Shown here piece after piece: positions 8,727 to 16,886 of a stretch of 64,000 bases of DNA. The notes under the pieces were generated by a model. It was not told the DNA's origin and ran no database searches. It worked only from the letters and a program-made list of their open reading frames with translations. A program made the translations under genes and the position numbers. The stretch covers positions 3,906,001-3,970,000 of the forward strand of contig CP170561.1 in the NCBI GenBank assembly GCA_042701975.1, written 5' to 3'. Origin of the DNA: JAFALK01 sp042701975. Lineage in GTDB: Bacteria > Pseudomonadota > Gammaproteobacteria > Burkholderiales > Burkholderiaceae_C. Position 1 is the stretch's first letter, and every line of letters starts with the position of its first letter.

Positions 8727-10021
8727 GCGCCACCAAAAAAGCGGGCCACCGCGTCGAGGTTCGACGGGAAGTAGTGGTGCACATAGCTGGCGCGCAGACT
8801 GCCCTCGATGTAGAGCGCTTCGGCCGTCGCGCCACCGTTCGGATTGCTGGCCCGGGCACGCGGCGTCAGCGGTGTCTGCATCGTGGAGTGGTGATAGCTG
8901 TGGCCACGCAGCGCGCCTTCGGGCCAGTCGAGGGACTGCAGGCCCAGGGCCGCCAGCCGTGCCTGCATCACGCCCTGCCCCGGGATCAGGCCAGCCATGC
9001 GGTGCACGCGGCCTTCCTTGTCGGTCAGCGACTCCAGCAGGCACAGCATGCCGCCGCATTCGGCGAGCAAGGGTTTGCGCGCTTCCAGGTGCAAGGCAAG
9101 CGCGGTGAAGAAGCCGGCGTTCGCGGCGAGCTTCTCGGGATGCAATTCTGGATAGCCACCGGGCAGCCAAAGCGCATCGCAGTCCGGCAGCGGCTCGCCT
9201 GCTAACGGCGAAAACAAGCGCAGCTCCGCGCCCAGATCGCGCAAGCCGTCCAGGTTGGCCGGATAGATGAAGGAGAAGCAGGCATCGCGAGCCACGGCGA
9301 TGCGCTTGCCGGCCAGCGGCTTTGGTGCCTCCATCGAGGCAACGGGCGCCGGCCACTCGACGCGAGCAAACGGCAGATCCACACCGGCAGATGCTGCATC
9401 CCAAGCATCGGCCCAGGCATCGAGCTGCTCATCGATCTGCGGCAGCTCCATCGCCTGCACCAGGCCCAGATGTCGCTCGGGCAGGCGCAGCCCTTCCGAG
9501 CGCGGCAAGGCGGCGAGCAAGGGCAACGAAGCCGGCAGGGCCTGCCCCACCATCCGTGCATGGGCTGCGCCGGCCACACGATTGGCAACAACGGCGCAGA
9601 CTGACACGTCCTCGCGAAAACGCTGCAGGCCCGTGGCCAAGGCCGCAAAGGTCTGCGCCATGGCGGAGGCATCGATCACGACCAGCACGGGCAGGCCGAA
9701 GGCGGCGGCCAGATCGGCGCTGCTGGGGTCGCCGTCGAAGAGGCCCATCACGCCTTCGACGAGGATCAGGTCGGCTTCCGCCGCGGCTTGCGCGAGCAGC
9801 GTGCGGCAGGCCTCAAGCCCGGCCATGAACAGGTCGAGCTGGTAGACCGGATGTCCGCTGGCGCGTTCCAGCACCATCGGGTCCAGATAGTCCGGTCCGG
9901 TCTTGAAGACGCGCACCCGCTGGCCGCGCCGGCGTGCCGAACGGGCCATCGCTGCAGTCACGCTGGTCTTGCCCTGGCCGGAAGCCGGGGCGCTGACCAT
10001 CAGGGCGGTGGTGGCGGCCAT
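8723..10021 (-). CDS. cobB: Cobyrinic (or hydrogenobyrinic) acid a,c-diamide synthase
   Basis: Glutamine-dependent amidation of the a and c carboxylates of the corrin ring. It has 432 aa; the ATG at 10021 is 5 bp after the btuD stop and gives the family N-terminus with nucleotide loop APASGQGKTS (residues 11-20). TGPDYLDP and EGVMGLFDG follow. The C-terminal glutaminase domain shows the nucleophile in LAECGGMLCL and a GHSYHHS motif. Whether it acts on the cobalt-containing substrate (CbiA reaction) or the cobalt-free one (CobB reaction) cannot be told here, since no cobalt chelatase gene is in view. Confidence 0.94.
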   Translation of the reverse strand: MAATTALMVSAPASGQGKTSVTAAMARSARRRGQRVRVFKTGPDYLDPMVLERASGHPVYQLDLFMAGLEACRTLLAQAAAEADLILVEGVMGLFDGDPSSADLAAAFGLPVLVVIDASAMAQTFAALATGLQRFREDVSVCAVVANRVAGAAHARMVGQALPASLPLLAALPRSEGLRLPERHLGLVQAMELPQIDEQLDAWADAWDAASAGVDLPFARVEWPAPVASMEAPKPLAGKRIAVARDACFSFIYPANLDGLRDLGAELRLFSPLAGEPLPDCDALWLPGGYPELHPEKLAANAGFFTALALHLEARKPLLAECGGMLCLLESLTDKEGRVHRMAGLIPGQGVMQARLAALGLQSLDWPEGALRGHSYHHSTMQTPLTPRARASNPNGGATAEALYIEGSLRASYVHHYFPSNLDAVARFFGGA

Positions 10022-10025
10022 GCGT

Positions 10026-10793
10026 TCAGCGCGAGCCGGGCAGGCACAGCCAGCGGCCTTCGAATTCCACCAGCCGCAGCCGGTGCCCGAAGACTTGCTG
10101 CAGCGCCTCGCGCGACGCAAGGTTGCGGCTCGGGCCGTGATGGCAGACGCGGCCGCTGTGCATCACCAGCAGGCGGTCGGCCAGCAGTGCGATGTTGAGC
10201 TCGTGCAGGACCGAGATCACCGTCCGGCCCGCAGCGACCAGCTCGCGCACGATGGCGATCCAGTCGTCCTGGTGCGGCGGATCGAGGTGGGCCAGCGGCT
10301 CGTCCATCATCAGCACGGGCGCCTGCACGGCCAGCGCGCGGGCCAGCAGCACGCGCTGGCGTTCGCCGCCCGAAAGCGTGCCCATGCGACGATCGCGCCA
10401 TTCCCAGCTCTGCGTCTGCTCCATCGCAGCACGCACGGCCACGTGATCGGCGGCGCTGGGCGGTGCGAGCCAGGCTTGGTGCGGCAGGCGGCCGAGCATG
10501 ACGACGTCCTGGGCCCGCAGATCTTCAGCACCGCCTTCGTTCTGACCCAGCCAGGCCAGGGCGCGGGCGCGCTCCTTGGCGGGCCAATCGTGCAGCGGCC
10601 TGCCCGCCAGGTTCAACTGACCGCTGGCCGGTACGAGGCCCGCGAGCGCGCGCAGCAGCGTGGTCTTGCCCGCGCCGTTGGGGCCGACGATGGCGATCCA
10701 CTGGCCGGTAGGGAGTTGCAGGTCGACGTCGTGCAGCACTTCGTGGCCCTGAAGGCGCACGCTGAGACTCGAGCAATTCAGCGCCGCGCTCAT
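10026..10793 (-). CDS. btuD: Vitamin B12 ABC transporter, ATP-binding protein
   Basis: ATPase driving corrinoid import through BtuC. It has 255 aa from the ATG at 10793, overlapping the btuC stop as ATGA. Walker A GPNGAGKT is at residues 37-44, the signature LSGGERQ at 140-146, Walker B LMMDEP at 161-166, with the switch histidine in SVLHELN. This is the FecE/BtuD-like subfamily. Iron-siderophore ATPases look similar; the B12 assignment comes from riboswitch control and the cob context. Confidence 0.92.
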   Translation of the reverse strand: MSAALNCSSLSVRLQGHEVLHDVDLQLPTGQWIAIVGPNGAGKTTLLRALAGLVPASGQLNLAGRPLHDWPAKERARALAWLGQNEGGAEDLRAQDVVMLGRLPHQAWLAPPSAADHVAVRAAMEQTQSWEWRDRRMGTLSGGERQRVLLARALAVQAPVLMMDEPLAHLDPPHQDDWIAIVRELVAAGRTVISVLHELNIALLADRLLVMHSGRVCHHGPSRNLASREALQQVFGHRLRLVEFEGRWLCLPGSR

Positions 10794-11782
10794 GACTTCA
10801 CCCTCCCCTGACGCCGATGCATCAGGAAGAGCAGATAGACGCCGCCCAGCACCGCCGTGACGATGCCCACGGGCAGCTCCTGCGGCGCGAACAGCCAGCG
10901 GGCGATGATGTCCGCCGCCAGCAGCAGCACGCCGCCGATGCAGCTGGAGAGCAGCAGCAGCCGGCCATGCGTCGTCGGGCACAGGTAGCGCGCCAGGTGC
11001 GGCGCCACCAGGCCCACGAAGGCGATCAGGCCGGCCATCGCAACAGCGGTGCCGGCCGCCAGTGCAAAGGCACCGATCAGGATCACGCGCATCAGGCCCA
11101 GGCGCACGCCCAGCGATTGCGCGGTGGACTCGCCCAGCGTCAGCGCATCGAGGGCGCGGCTGCCGCCTAACGCAATGCCCAGGCTGACCGCCAAGGCCAC
11201 ACCCATCAGCGTGAAGTGGCTCCAGCCCAGCAGGCCGGTCGAGCCGAGCATGAAAGCCTGCATCTCGCGCAGGATGTCGGCCTTCATCAGCATGACGACG
11301 TTGGTCAGCGCCATCAGCACCACGCCGACGACCACGCCGGCCAGCAGCAGGCGCAGCGAGTTCTCTGCACCGCGCGCCAGCGCCAGCGTGATCGACACGC
11401 CCAGCAGGCAGCCGAGGAAAGCGGCGCCCGTCAGGCCGAGCTGGTGCAGCCAGCCGGCGGCGGCAATCGAGCTACTGGCGAAGGCCAGCGAAATGGCCAC
11501 GCCCAGGCCCGCGCCGGACGCGCTGCCAAGCAGGTAGGGGTCGGCCAGCGGATTGCGGAACAGGCCTTGCGTGACGGCGCCGGCCAGGCCCAGCAGCGCG
11601 CCCACGGTCCAGGCGCCCAGCGAGCGCGGCAGGCGGATCTGCATCACGATCTGGCTGGCCAGGCCGGCGTCGTCCTGCAGCCAGGCGAAGCCGCTGCTGC
11701 CGACCATCACGCCGATCATCAGCAGCAGCGCGCTGAGCAGGAGCAGCAGCGCGATCAGGGCCGCAGGTCGAGCGTGGAACAT
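10790..11782 (-). CDS. btuC: Vitamin B12 ABC transporter, permease
   Basis: Inner-membrane permease of the FecCD family, forming the corrinoid channel. It has 330 aa from the ATG at 11782, with about ten hydrophobic helices; a GTG one codon earlier would give a GTGA overlap with btuF and is equally possible. The family motif QGLFRNPLADPYLLG with SGAGLG after it is clear, and AFVGLVAPHLAR lies near the C-terminal third. A GGAG ribosome site lies 9 nt before the ATG. Confidence 0.94.
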   Translation of the reverse strand: MFHARPAALIALLLLLSALLLMIGVMVGSSGFAWLQDDAGLASQIVMQIRLPRSLGAWTVGALLGLAGAVTQGLFRNPLADPYLLGSASGAGLGVAISLAFASSSIAAAGWLHQLGLTGAAFLGCLLGVSITLALARGAENSLRLLLAGVVVGVVLMALTNVVMLMKADILREMQAFMLGSTGLLGWSHFTLMGVALAVSLGIALGGSRALDALTLGESTAQSLGVRLGLMRVILIGAFALAAGTAVAMAGLIAFVGLVAPHLARYLCPTTHGRLLLLSSCIGGVLLLAADIIARWLFAPQELPVGIVTAVLGGVYLLFLMHRRQGRVKS

Positions 11783-12651
11783 CACCTCTTGCTCCGCCGA
11801 CTTGCTGTGTCGCGCAGGCAGCGCGCCATGATCTGCGCGGCTTCGGCCAGGCGCGGACCGGGACGCACGAGCATGTCGCTCTCGTCGCGGGTGAAGACGC
11901 AGATGCGCTTGTCACGCACGGCGGTGATGTTCTGCCAGCCGGGCCGGGCGACCACGCCATCGGCGTCGCGCTGGCCCATCATGATGACGTCGGGATTGGC
12001 GCGCACGACGTATTCGGGGTTGATCTTGGGGAACGGCCCCATGCTGGCCGGGATGATGTTGCGGGCACCGAGCCGGCTCATCAGCTCGCCCATGAAGGAG
12101 CTCTCTCCCGCGCCATAGGGGCCGGAGGCGACCTCGTAATAGACGCTCGTGCCCTTCACCGCGGCCGGCAGGCTCTGCGCTGCCGCGCCCACACCGGCCT
12201 CGATCTGGCGCCAGACGCGCGGTGCGTCCGGCACGGCCAGCAGTTCACCGAGCTTGCCGAGCACGCGCTGCACGTCCTTGTAGCTCTTGGCGTCCAGCAC
12301 GACGACCTGCAGGCCCAGCGCCTGCAACCGCTCGGCCACGCGCGAGGACGGCGCCACCAGCACGACGTCGGGCTTGAGCGCCGCGATCATCTCCACATTG
12401 GTGTCGTTCATGCCGCCGAGCTTGGGCAGCGCGTTGACCGAAGCCGGGTAGTTGGAATAGCGGTCCACGCCGACCAGACGCGCGCAGGCGCCGAGCTCGC
12501 AGACGGATTCGGTCAGCGAGGGCACCATGGCGACGATGCGCTGCGGCGGCGTGGGCCAATGGGTGACGCGGCCGAGGTCGTCGGTCACGTCAATCGCGCG
12601 GGCGCTGAACGGCAGCACCAGCAGGCACAGCAGAAGAATGCGGAAGTTCAT
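11782..12651 (-). CDS. btuF: Periplasmic vitamin B12-binding protein
   Basis: Captures corrinoids in the periplasm and delivers them to BtuCD. It has 289 aa with a signal peptide at residues 1-19 (FSARA, then the mature IDVTDDLGR). The family opening PPQRIVAMVPSLTESVCELG and the middle KPDVVLV are typical of the BtuF/FecB fold. It overlaps cobU by 4 bp upstream and meets btuC downstream, placing the whole transporter in one translational chain. Confidence 0.92.
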   Translation of the reverse strand: MNFRILLLCLLVLPFSARAIDVTDDLGRVTHWPTPPQRIVAMVPSLTESVCELGACARLVGVDRYSNYPASVNALPKLGGMNDTNVEMIAALKPDVVLVAPSSRVAERLQALGLQVVVLDAKSYKDVQRVLGKLGELLAVPDAPRVWRQIEAGVGAAAQSLPAAVKGTSVYYEVASGPYGAGESSFMGELMSRLGARNIIPASMGPFPKINPEYVVRANPDVIMMGQRDADGVVARPGWQNITAVRDKRICVFTRDESDMLVRPGPRLAEAAQIMARCLRDTASRRSKR

Positions 12652-13217
12652 GGTGATGATGAAGTGGATTCCACGGGCCGGGTCCAGGGCTGGCCGGCCA
12701 CCATCAGGGTCAGATGCGAGCAGCGCGCGGCGACGGCCTGGTTCAGGCGCCCCAGCTCGTCGATGAAGTCGCGCACCTCGCGGCTCAGCGGCGAAACGCC
12801 CCAGCCCACTTCGTTGGAGACGAAGAGCACCGGCGACGGCAGTTCGGGCAGCAGATCCAGGAGTGCCTGGCGCTCGGCCCCCCAGCCCGCGATGTCAGGC
12901 CGATCGTCCATCGGCATCAGCCAGTTGGTGAGCCACAGCGTCAGGCAATCGACGAGCAGGAGCCGCTCAGGATGGGCGTTAGCCCGCAGCGCCTCGGCCA
13001 GGGCCAGCGGCGCTTCGACGGTGCTAAAGGCCGCGGGCCGGTCCTGCTTGTGGCGCGCGATGCGCGCGGCCATCTCCTCGTCGAAAGCCAGCGCCGTGGC
13101 CACGACCACCACCTGCCGTCCGGCCTGCTCACGCTGGAATGCGTGGGCCAGCCGCTCGGCCTGGCGCGACTTGCCGCTGCGCTGGCCGCCGACGATCAGG
13201 TGATGGAGGCTGGCCAT
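12648..13217 (-). CDS. cobU: Adenosylcobinamide kinase / adenosylcobinamide-phosphate guanylyltransferase
   Basis: Bifunctional enzyme that phosphorylates adenosylcobinamide and transfers GMP, giving adenosylcobinamide-GDP, the CobS substrate. It has 189 aa, normal length. The P-loop GGQRSGKS is at residues 10-17; LLLVDCLTLWLTNWL and FVSNEVGWGVSP are hallmark segments of the family. It starts 3 bp after the btuB2 stop and overlaps btuF. The gene is called cobP in the aerobic-pathway nomenclature. Confidence 0.95.
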   Translation of the reverse strand: MASLHHLIVGGQRSGKSRQAERLAHAFQREQAGRQVVVVATALAFDEEMAARIARHKQDRPAAFSTVEAPLALAEALRANAHPERLLLVDCLTLWLTNWLMPMDDRPDIAGWGAERQALLDLLPELPSPVLFVSNEVGWGVSPLSREVRDFIDELGRLNQAVAARCSHLTLMVAGQPWTRPVESTSSSP

Positions 13218-13220
13218 GGC

Positions 13221-15116
13221 TCAGAGCTTGGGCGTGTAGCGCAGGCCCACGAAGGCCGTGCGCGGCGACGAGGCGTAGCCGGTGGCGGTGGCGGTGTTGC
13301 GGTCGGTCACGTTGTCCAGGTTCAGTTGCAGGCGCAGCGTCGGATTGATGCGGTACTGCACATCAAAGTTGAGCAGAGCATAGCCACCCAGCGGCTGCTT
13401 GTTGGCCGCGTCGTTGAAGCGCGAGCCGGAGAACTGCACCGTGCCGCCAAAGCTCCAGTTGGCCAGGGTCGTGTCCGCGCTGATCGTGCCGTAGCGCTTG
13501 GCGCGGCGCTGCAGCAGCAGGCCGGTGTTGGCGTCCTTGGGCGACGAGAAGTCAAACGTTGCACCCAGGTGCACCGGGCCCAGCTGCGTGTTGCCGGCCA
13601 GGCTCAGGCCTTCCAGGTGAGCCTGCGAGACGTTGCGGTAGCAGCCGAAGGTGCTCTGGCAGATGCCGGCGGCGCCGAAGATGATCAGATCGGTGACGCG
13701 GTTGCGGTAGGCGGTGACGGACACATCGCTGCCTCCGGCGTTGTACTTCAGTCCGAGCTCGACGTTATGCGCGTGCTCGGGCTTGAGCGGATCGACGCCC
13801 GGCTTGCTCAGGTCAGGACCGTAGACGGTGCCGATCTGGTAGAGCGTGGGCGCACGGAAGGCTGTGCCGGCCGAGCCCACGATGCGCAGGCCGGGCAGCA
13901 GCTCGTAGCCCAGCAGCAGGCTGCCGGTGTTGACGTTGCCGAACTGGCTGTCGTCGTCATTGCGGCCGAAGGCCTGCAGCTCGAAGGCGCCCGCATGCAG
14001 CAGGTAGCCGAGGGCGAAGGCGTTCTCGCTGCGGCTGCCCACGCCGGCCGTGACCAGGCCGGTGTTGCTCAGCGTGTCGGCGCGGCGTTCCAGCACGAAG
14101 TTGAACGCTTGAGCGCTGCTGAGCTGGTAGGCGCCGTTCAGTGCCAGGCTGCGAACGCGCGTGTCCGTGACGTACACCGAAGGCTTGGTCTCGTAGTGTT
14201 CCTTCGATTGGCCGAAGCTCAGGCTCGTCTGCAGAGCCGGGAGCCACTGCGCCTTCCAGTTCAGGCCAGCGGCTTGCGTGTCCTGGATGCTGTGGTCGTC
14301 CACCAGCGGTTTGGAGGCCGAGGCGTCGTACTGGCCGTCCACATGGCTTTGCAGCAGCGAGGCCTCAAGGCGATGCGCGGCATTGAGCTGCGCGCCCACG
14401 CGCGCGCTGGCGCTGTGGCTGCGCCAGCCGTCGCGGTCGGGCACATAGCCGAAGGTGTTGGCCGGCGTCGTGGTGTTGAAGCCGCTGCTGATCTCGCTGG
14501 CACCGGAGATCGCGTAGTCCAGCACGCCGTCGGCGCTGCTGCCGCTGAAGCTGCCGTCCATCTTGCGCGTGCCGAGGTTGCCGGCGCCCACACCCAGGCT
14601 GAGCAGCGGCGTCTTGCCGCCCTTGCGGGTGAAGATCTGGATCACGCCGCCGATGGCGTCGCCACCGTAGATGGCGCTGGCCGGGCCCTTGAGGATTTCG
14701 ATGTGGTCGATCTGGTCGAGCGGGATGCCGTTCCAGCTCGCGCCGCCGGTGGACTGCGAATCCACGCGCACGCCGTCGATCAGCACGGCGGTGTGGCGGG
14801 TTTCCGCGCCGCGCAGGTAGAGCGAGGTGGTGGCGGCCGGCGTGCCGTTGCGCACCATCTCGACGGCGCCGGTGTTGCGCAGCAGGTCGGCGATGCCGCC
14901 GAAGCCCTGGCGTTCGATGTCTTCGCGGGTGATGACGGTCAGGTCGGCCAGCACTTCGCTGAGCTTTTGCGGCTGGCGCGTGGCGGTGACGACGACCGGA
15001 TCGAGGGTGGCGCTGCTTGCCGAACCCGCGCTCGCAACGGAGGTCTGGGCGGATGCCAAGGTGCATGCGGCAAGCGCAGCGGCGGCCAGCGGCGTGGCCA
15101 GGAGGGGGTGCTTCAT
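13221..15116 (-). CDS. btuB: Second TonB-dependent vitamin B12 transporter
   Basis: First gene of the reverse operon, directly under riboswitch 2. It has 631 aa from the ATG at 15116; the frame is open further but the signal peptide (residues 1-23, ending ASA) begins there. The TonB-box region LDPVVVTATRQ, plug motifs LIDGVRVDSQ and GPASAIYGGDAIGGVI, and the barrel end VGLRYTPKL are visible. It is only distantly similar to the first BtuB of this window, suggesting a different corrinoid preference rather than a recent duplication. That difference in preference is an inference. Confidence 0.92.
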   Translation of the reverse strand: MKHPLLATPLAAAALAACTLASAQTSVASAGSASSATLDPVVVTATRQPQKLSEVLADLTVITREDIERQGFGGIADLLRNTGAVEMVRNGTPAATTSLYLRGAETRHTAVLIDGVRVDSQSTGGASWNGIPLDQIDHIEILKGPASAIYGGDAIGGVIQIFTRKGGKTPLLSLGVGAGNLGTRKMDGSFSGSSADGVLDYAISGASEISSGFNTTTPANTFGYVPDRDGWRSHSASARVGAQLNAAHRLEASLLQSHVDGQYDASASKPLVDDHSIQDTQAAGLNWKAQWLPALQTSLSFGQSKEHYETKPSVYVTDTRVRSLALNGAYQLSSAQAFNFVLERRADTLSNTGLVTAGVGSRSENAFALGYLLHAGAFELQAFGRNDDDSQFGNVNTGSLLLGYELLPGLRIVGSAGTAFRAPTLYQIGTVYGPDLSKPGVDPLKPEHAHNVELGLKYNAGGSDVSVTAYRNRVTDLIIFGAAGICQSTFGCYRNVSQAHLEGLSLAGNTQLGPVHLGATFDFSSPKDANTGLLLQRRAKRYGTISADTTLANWSFGGTVQFSGSRFNDAANKQPLGGYALLNFDVQYRINPTLRLQLNLDNVTDRNTATATGYASSPRTAFVGLRYTPKL

Positions 15117-15204
15117 TTGAAAGAGAGGGGACACAGACCCAGGCGCCTGCGTCCCCGCAAGCCCCTGTGAAAACGGCGCGAACGGATGTGATCCGAACGC
15201 GCCA

Positions 15205-15415
15205 CCTGTTGGCCGGTCTCCGGGCTGGTGAACCTTGCCCTGACGCCTTCCCAGCACGCTCGCGTGCCAGTGGACTGTGGTCAGAGCATGAGACCGAGGT
15301 CTCGTTCACTTACCGTTGCGGGGACAGCTCAGGTTGGGTTTGCCTCGAAGAGACGCACCTTCCTGATTCCCGTTTAACTGCGCGACGGTGAAGTCCGCGC
15401 GAGCACCAACGGCGG
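15205..15415 (-). promoter_or_regulatory. Cobalamin riboswitch 2, upstream of the btuB2-cob operon
   Basis: Read on the reverse strand: TTGGTGCTCGC near 15411-15401, the GGGAATCAGG element near 15373-15364, GAGCTGTCCCCGCAACGGTAA region at 15330-15311, and the B12 box AGCCCGGAGACCGGCC at 15226-15211. The btuB2 start is about 95 nt beyond. It should control the entire 12-gene operon. Limits are approximate. Confidence 0.95.
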
Positions 15416-15438
15416 CGATTCTAGCCGTCCCTCTTCGA

Positions 15439-16008
15439 TCAATCCTCGATGCCGCGCTGCGCGGGCACGCCGGCCTTGAAGTGATGCTTGATCATGGCCA
15501 TCTCGGTCACCGTGTCCGCCAGCTCGATCAGCTCGTCCGGCGCACCGCGGCCGGTCAGCACTACGTGCACGTGGCTTGGCCGCTCGCGCAGGCAGGCCAG
15601 CACGGGTTCCAGCGCGATCCAGCCATAGCGCAGCGGATACATGATCTCGTCGAGCACGACGAGGAAATGTTCGCCCGCGCGGATCGTCGCCTCGGCCCTG
15701 GCCCAGCCCTCGCGTGCCAGCTCGGCGGAGTGCTCCAGGTCGCGGCTCTTCCAGCTGAAGCCGTCGCCGAGGCCTTCGATGGGAATGCCGATCTGCTCGA
15801 AGAGGCGGTGCTCGCCGAAGCGCGCCGAAGGCACCTTCATGAACTGGTAGATCTTGACCGGCTTGCCGCGGCCGTGGGCACGGATGGCGAGGCCGAAGGC
15901 GGCGGTGCTCTTGCCCTTGCCGTGGCCGGTGTGGACGAGGATCAGGCCGCGGCGCTCGCCTTGCGGCTTGGGCGTGTTGCGGTCGACGGGCGGTTGTTCG
16001 ATTTCCAT
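15439..16008 (-). CDS. cobO: Cob(I)yrinic acid a,c-diamide adenosyltransferase (CobA/CobO/BtuR family)
   Basis: Transfers the adenosyl group from ATP to reduced corrinoids, making the coenzyme form that later enzymes here require. It has 189 aa. The P-loop GHGKGKST is at residues 28-35, followed by the family-typical AFGLAIRAHGRGK, IYQFMKV, LDEIMYPLRYGW and TGRGAPDELIELAD. It is transcribed on its own after riboswitch 3, 87 nt from the end of that element. It is separated from the main operon by riboswitch 2. Confidence 0.97.
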   Translation of the reverse strand: MEIEQPPVDRNTPKPQGERRGLILVHTGHGKGKSTAAFGLAIRAHGRGKPVKIYQFMKVPSARFGEHRLFEQIGIPIEGLGDGFSWKSRDLEHSAELAREGWARAEATIRAGEHFLVVLDEIMYPLRYGWIALEPVLACLRERPSHVHVVLTGRGAPDELIELADTVTEMAMIKHHFKAGVPAQRGIED

Positions 16009-16094
16009 GGGAAAACCTGCTTGCTGCTGACGGTGTCCTCACCGTCTTCCCCGACGGCGCATGGACGTGCGTGCCACGCGCGAACGCGCGGCGC

Positions 16095-16312
16095 CTTGTT
16101 GGCCGGTATCCGGGCTGATGGAGCGACTTGCCATGCCTTCCCGGACGCGCATCTGGCGCCCAGTGGCTGTGATGGAAGTTGGATCCACGAGGGATCCGTC
16201 CACTGACCGTTGCGGGGGCAGCTCAGGCTGAGGTCTTGCCGCGGTTGCGGATCGACCTTCCCTGATTCCCGTTGAACTGCGGCGCATGAACTGCACCGCG
16301 AGCACCAACGGC
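16095..16312 (-). promoter_or_regulatory. Cobalamin riboswitch 3, upstream of cobO
   Basis: On the reverse strand: TTGGTGCTCGC near 16310-16300, CAACGGGAATCAGG near 16275-16262, AGCTGCCCCCGCAACGG near 16224-16208, and the B12 box AGCCCGGATACCGGCC at 16116-16101. It begins about 22 nt after the stop of the small gene upstream. It is shaped like the other two riboswitches of this window but is not an exact copy. Confidence 0.95.
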
Positions 16313-16334
16313 GCGCAGTGTAATGAAGCGCCGC

Positions 16335-16547
16335 TCAGGCCCGCTGCCAGATGCCGTAACGGCACTGCACGGCGCCTTCCGCTTGCAGCCGCTTCAGCGC
16401 GGCCTGCGTCACGGTCAGTGGCGGCGGCAGCCCGGGCCAGCGGATCCACCACGCGTGGACGCCCACGTCGGTATCACCCGCGGCCGGATGGTCGTGCAGG
16501 TACAGGCGGATGGCGTGGGCCACTTCAACGATCAGGGACTCGTCCAT
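16335..16547 (-). CDS. Small protein of unknown function, possible winged-helix fold
   Basis: A 70-aa frame from the ATG at 16547. The sequence has an acidic N-terminal helix (residues 2-17), a Trp pair near residue 34 (HAWWIRWPG), and a C-terminal part VTQAALKRLQAEGAVQCRYGIW that resembles the recognition helix and wing of small winged-helix domains. No specific family is recognised. It lies upstream of the cobO riboswitch and divergent from the T6SS operon, so it may belong to either. The frame extends upstream to 16748, but that part is low-complexity and unlike protein. Confidence 0.55.
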   Translation of the reverse strand: MDESLIVEVAHAIRLYLHDHPAAGDTDVGVHAWWIRWPGLPPPLTVTQAALKRLQAEGAVQCRYGIWQRA

Positions 16548-16560
16548 GGAAGTTCCGGGC

Positions 16561-16587
16561 GCAGCAGGCTGGGGGTATGCCTGCTGC
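16561..16587. promoter_or_regulatory. 9-bp perfect inverted repeat before the small gene
   Basis: GCAGCAGGC at 16561-16569 and GCCTGCTGC at 16579-16587 are exact inverted repeats separated by 9 nt. The element lies 14 nt upstream of the start of the reverse small gene and about 200 nt upstream of the sigma-54 promoter. It could be an operator or a 5'-UTR hairpin; nothing decides between these. Confidence 0.4.
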
Positions 16588-16639
16588 CCAGACATCTGGC
16601 AATCAAGGTTTGCACGATGGGACGACAGCGCCCCGCCCC

Positions 16640-16656
16640 GGGACTTTCGAAGCCCC
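16640..16656. promoter_or_regulatory. Possible upstream activator site (imperfect dyad)
   Basis: GGGACTT, then TCG, then AAGCCCC: an inverted repeat matching at 6 of 7 positions. It lies about 134-150 bp before the -24 element of the sigma-54 promoter, the usual range for binding sites of sigma-54 activators. Only position and symmetry support it. Confidence 0.25.
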
Positions 16657-16789
16657 GCGCGGCCCCCGAAAAAAGCACTTGCGAATCCTCGACTTGGCCC
16701 GCGAGGCCGGGTCTTCACGGGGGACGGCGCCACCCCGGCCGCAGTCAAACGCCTGCAGCGAACACCATAAAAATCAACAACTTAAGAAC

Positions 16790-16804
16790 TGGCACACGGC
16801 TTGC
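16790..16804 (+). promoter_or_regulatory. Sigma-54 (-24/-12) promoter of the T6SS operon
   Basis: TGGCAC at 16790-16795, 5 nt, then TTGC at 16801-16804 matches the RpoN consensus TGGCAC-N5-TTGC exactly. It is 83 nt upstream of the tssBC start in the stretch 16548-16886, which holds no gene. A sigma-54 activator gene occurs at 43254-44234. Sigma-54 control of T6SS clusters through such activators is established for other bacteria; here the link is inferred. Confidence 0.8.
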
Positions 16805-16886
16805 GTAGAGACAAGGCGCGGCCCTGCCTTCGTGAAAACCGGCGGCAGGCCTATGTCCCCATCTCTTGCGTAGGACGAGGCTCAAC

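Noticed and set aside
3434..13217. The many 4-bp gene overlaps as frameshift sites
   Set aside because: They are ATGA/GTGA stop-start overlaps without slippery heptamers; ordinary translational coupling explains them.
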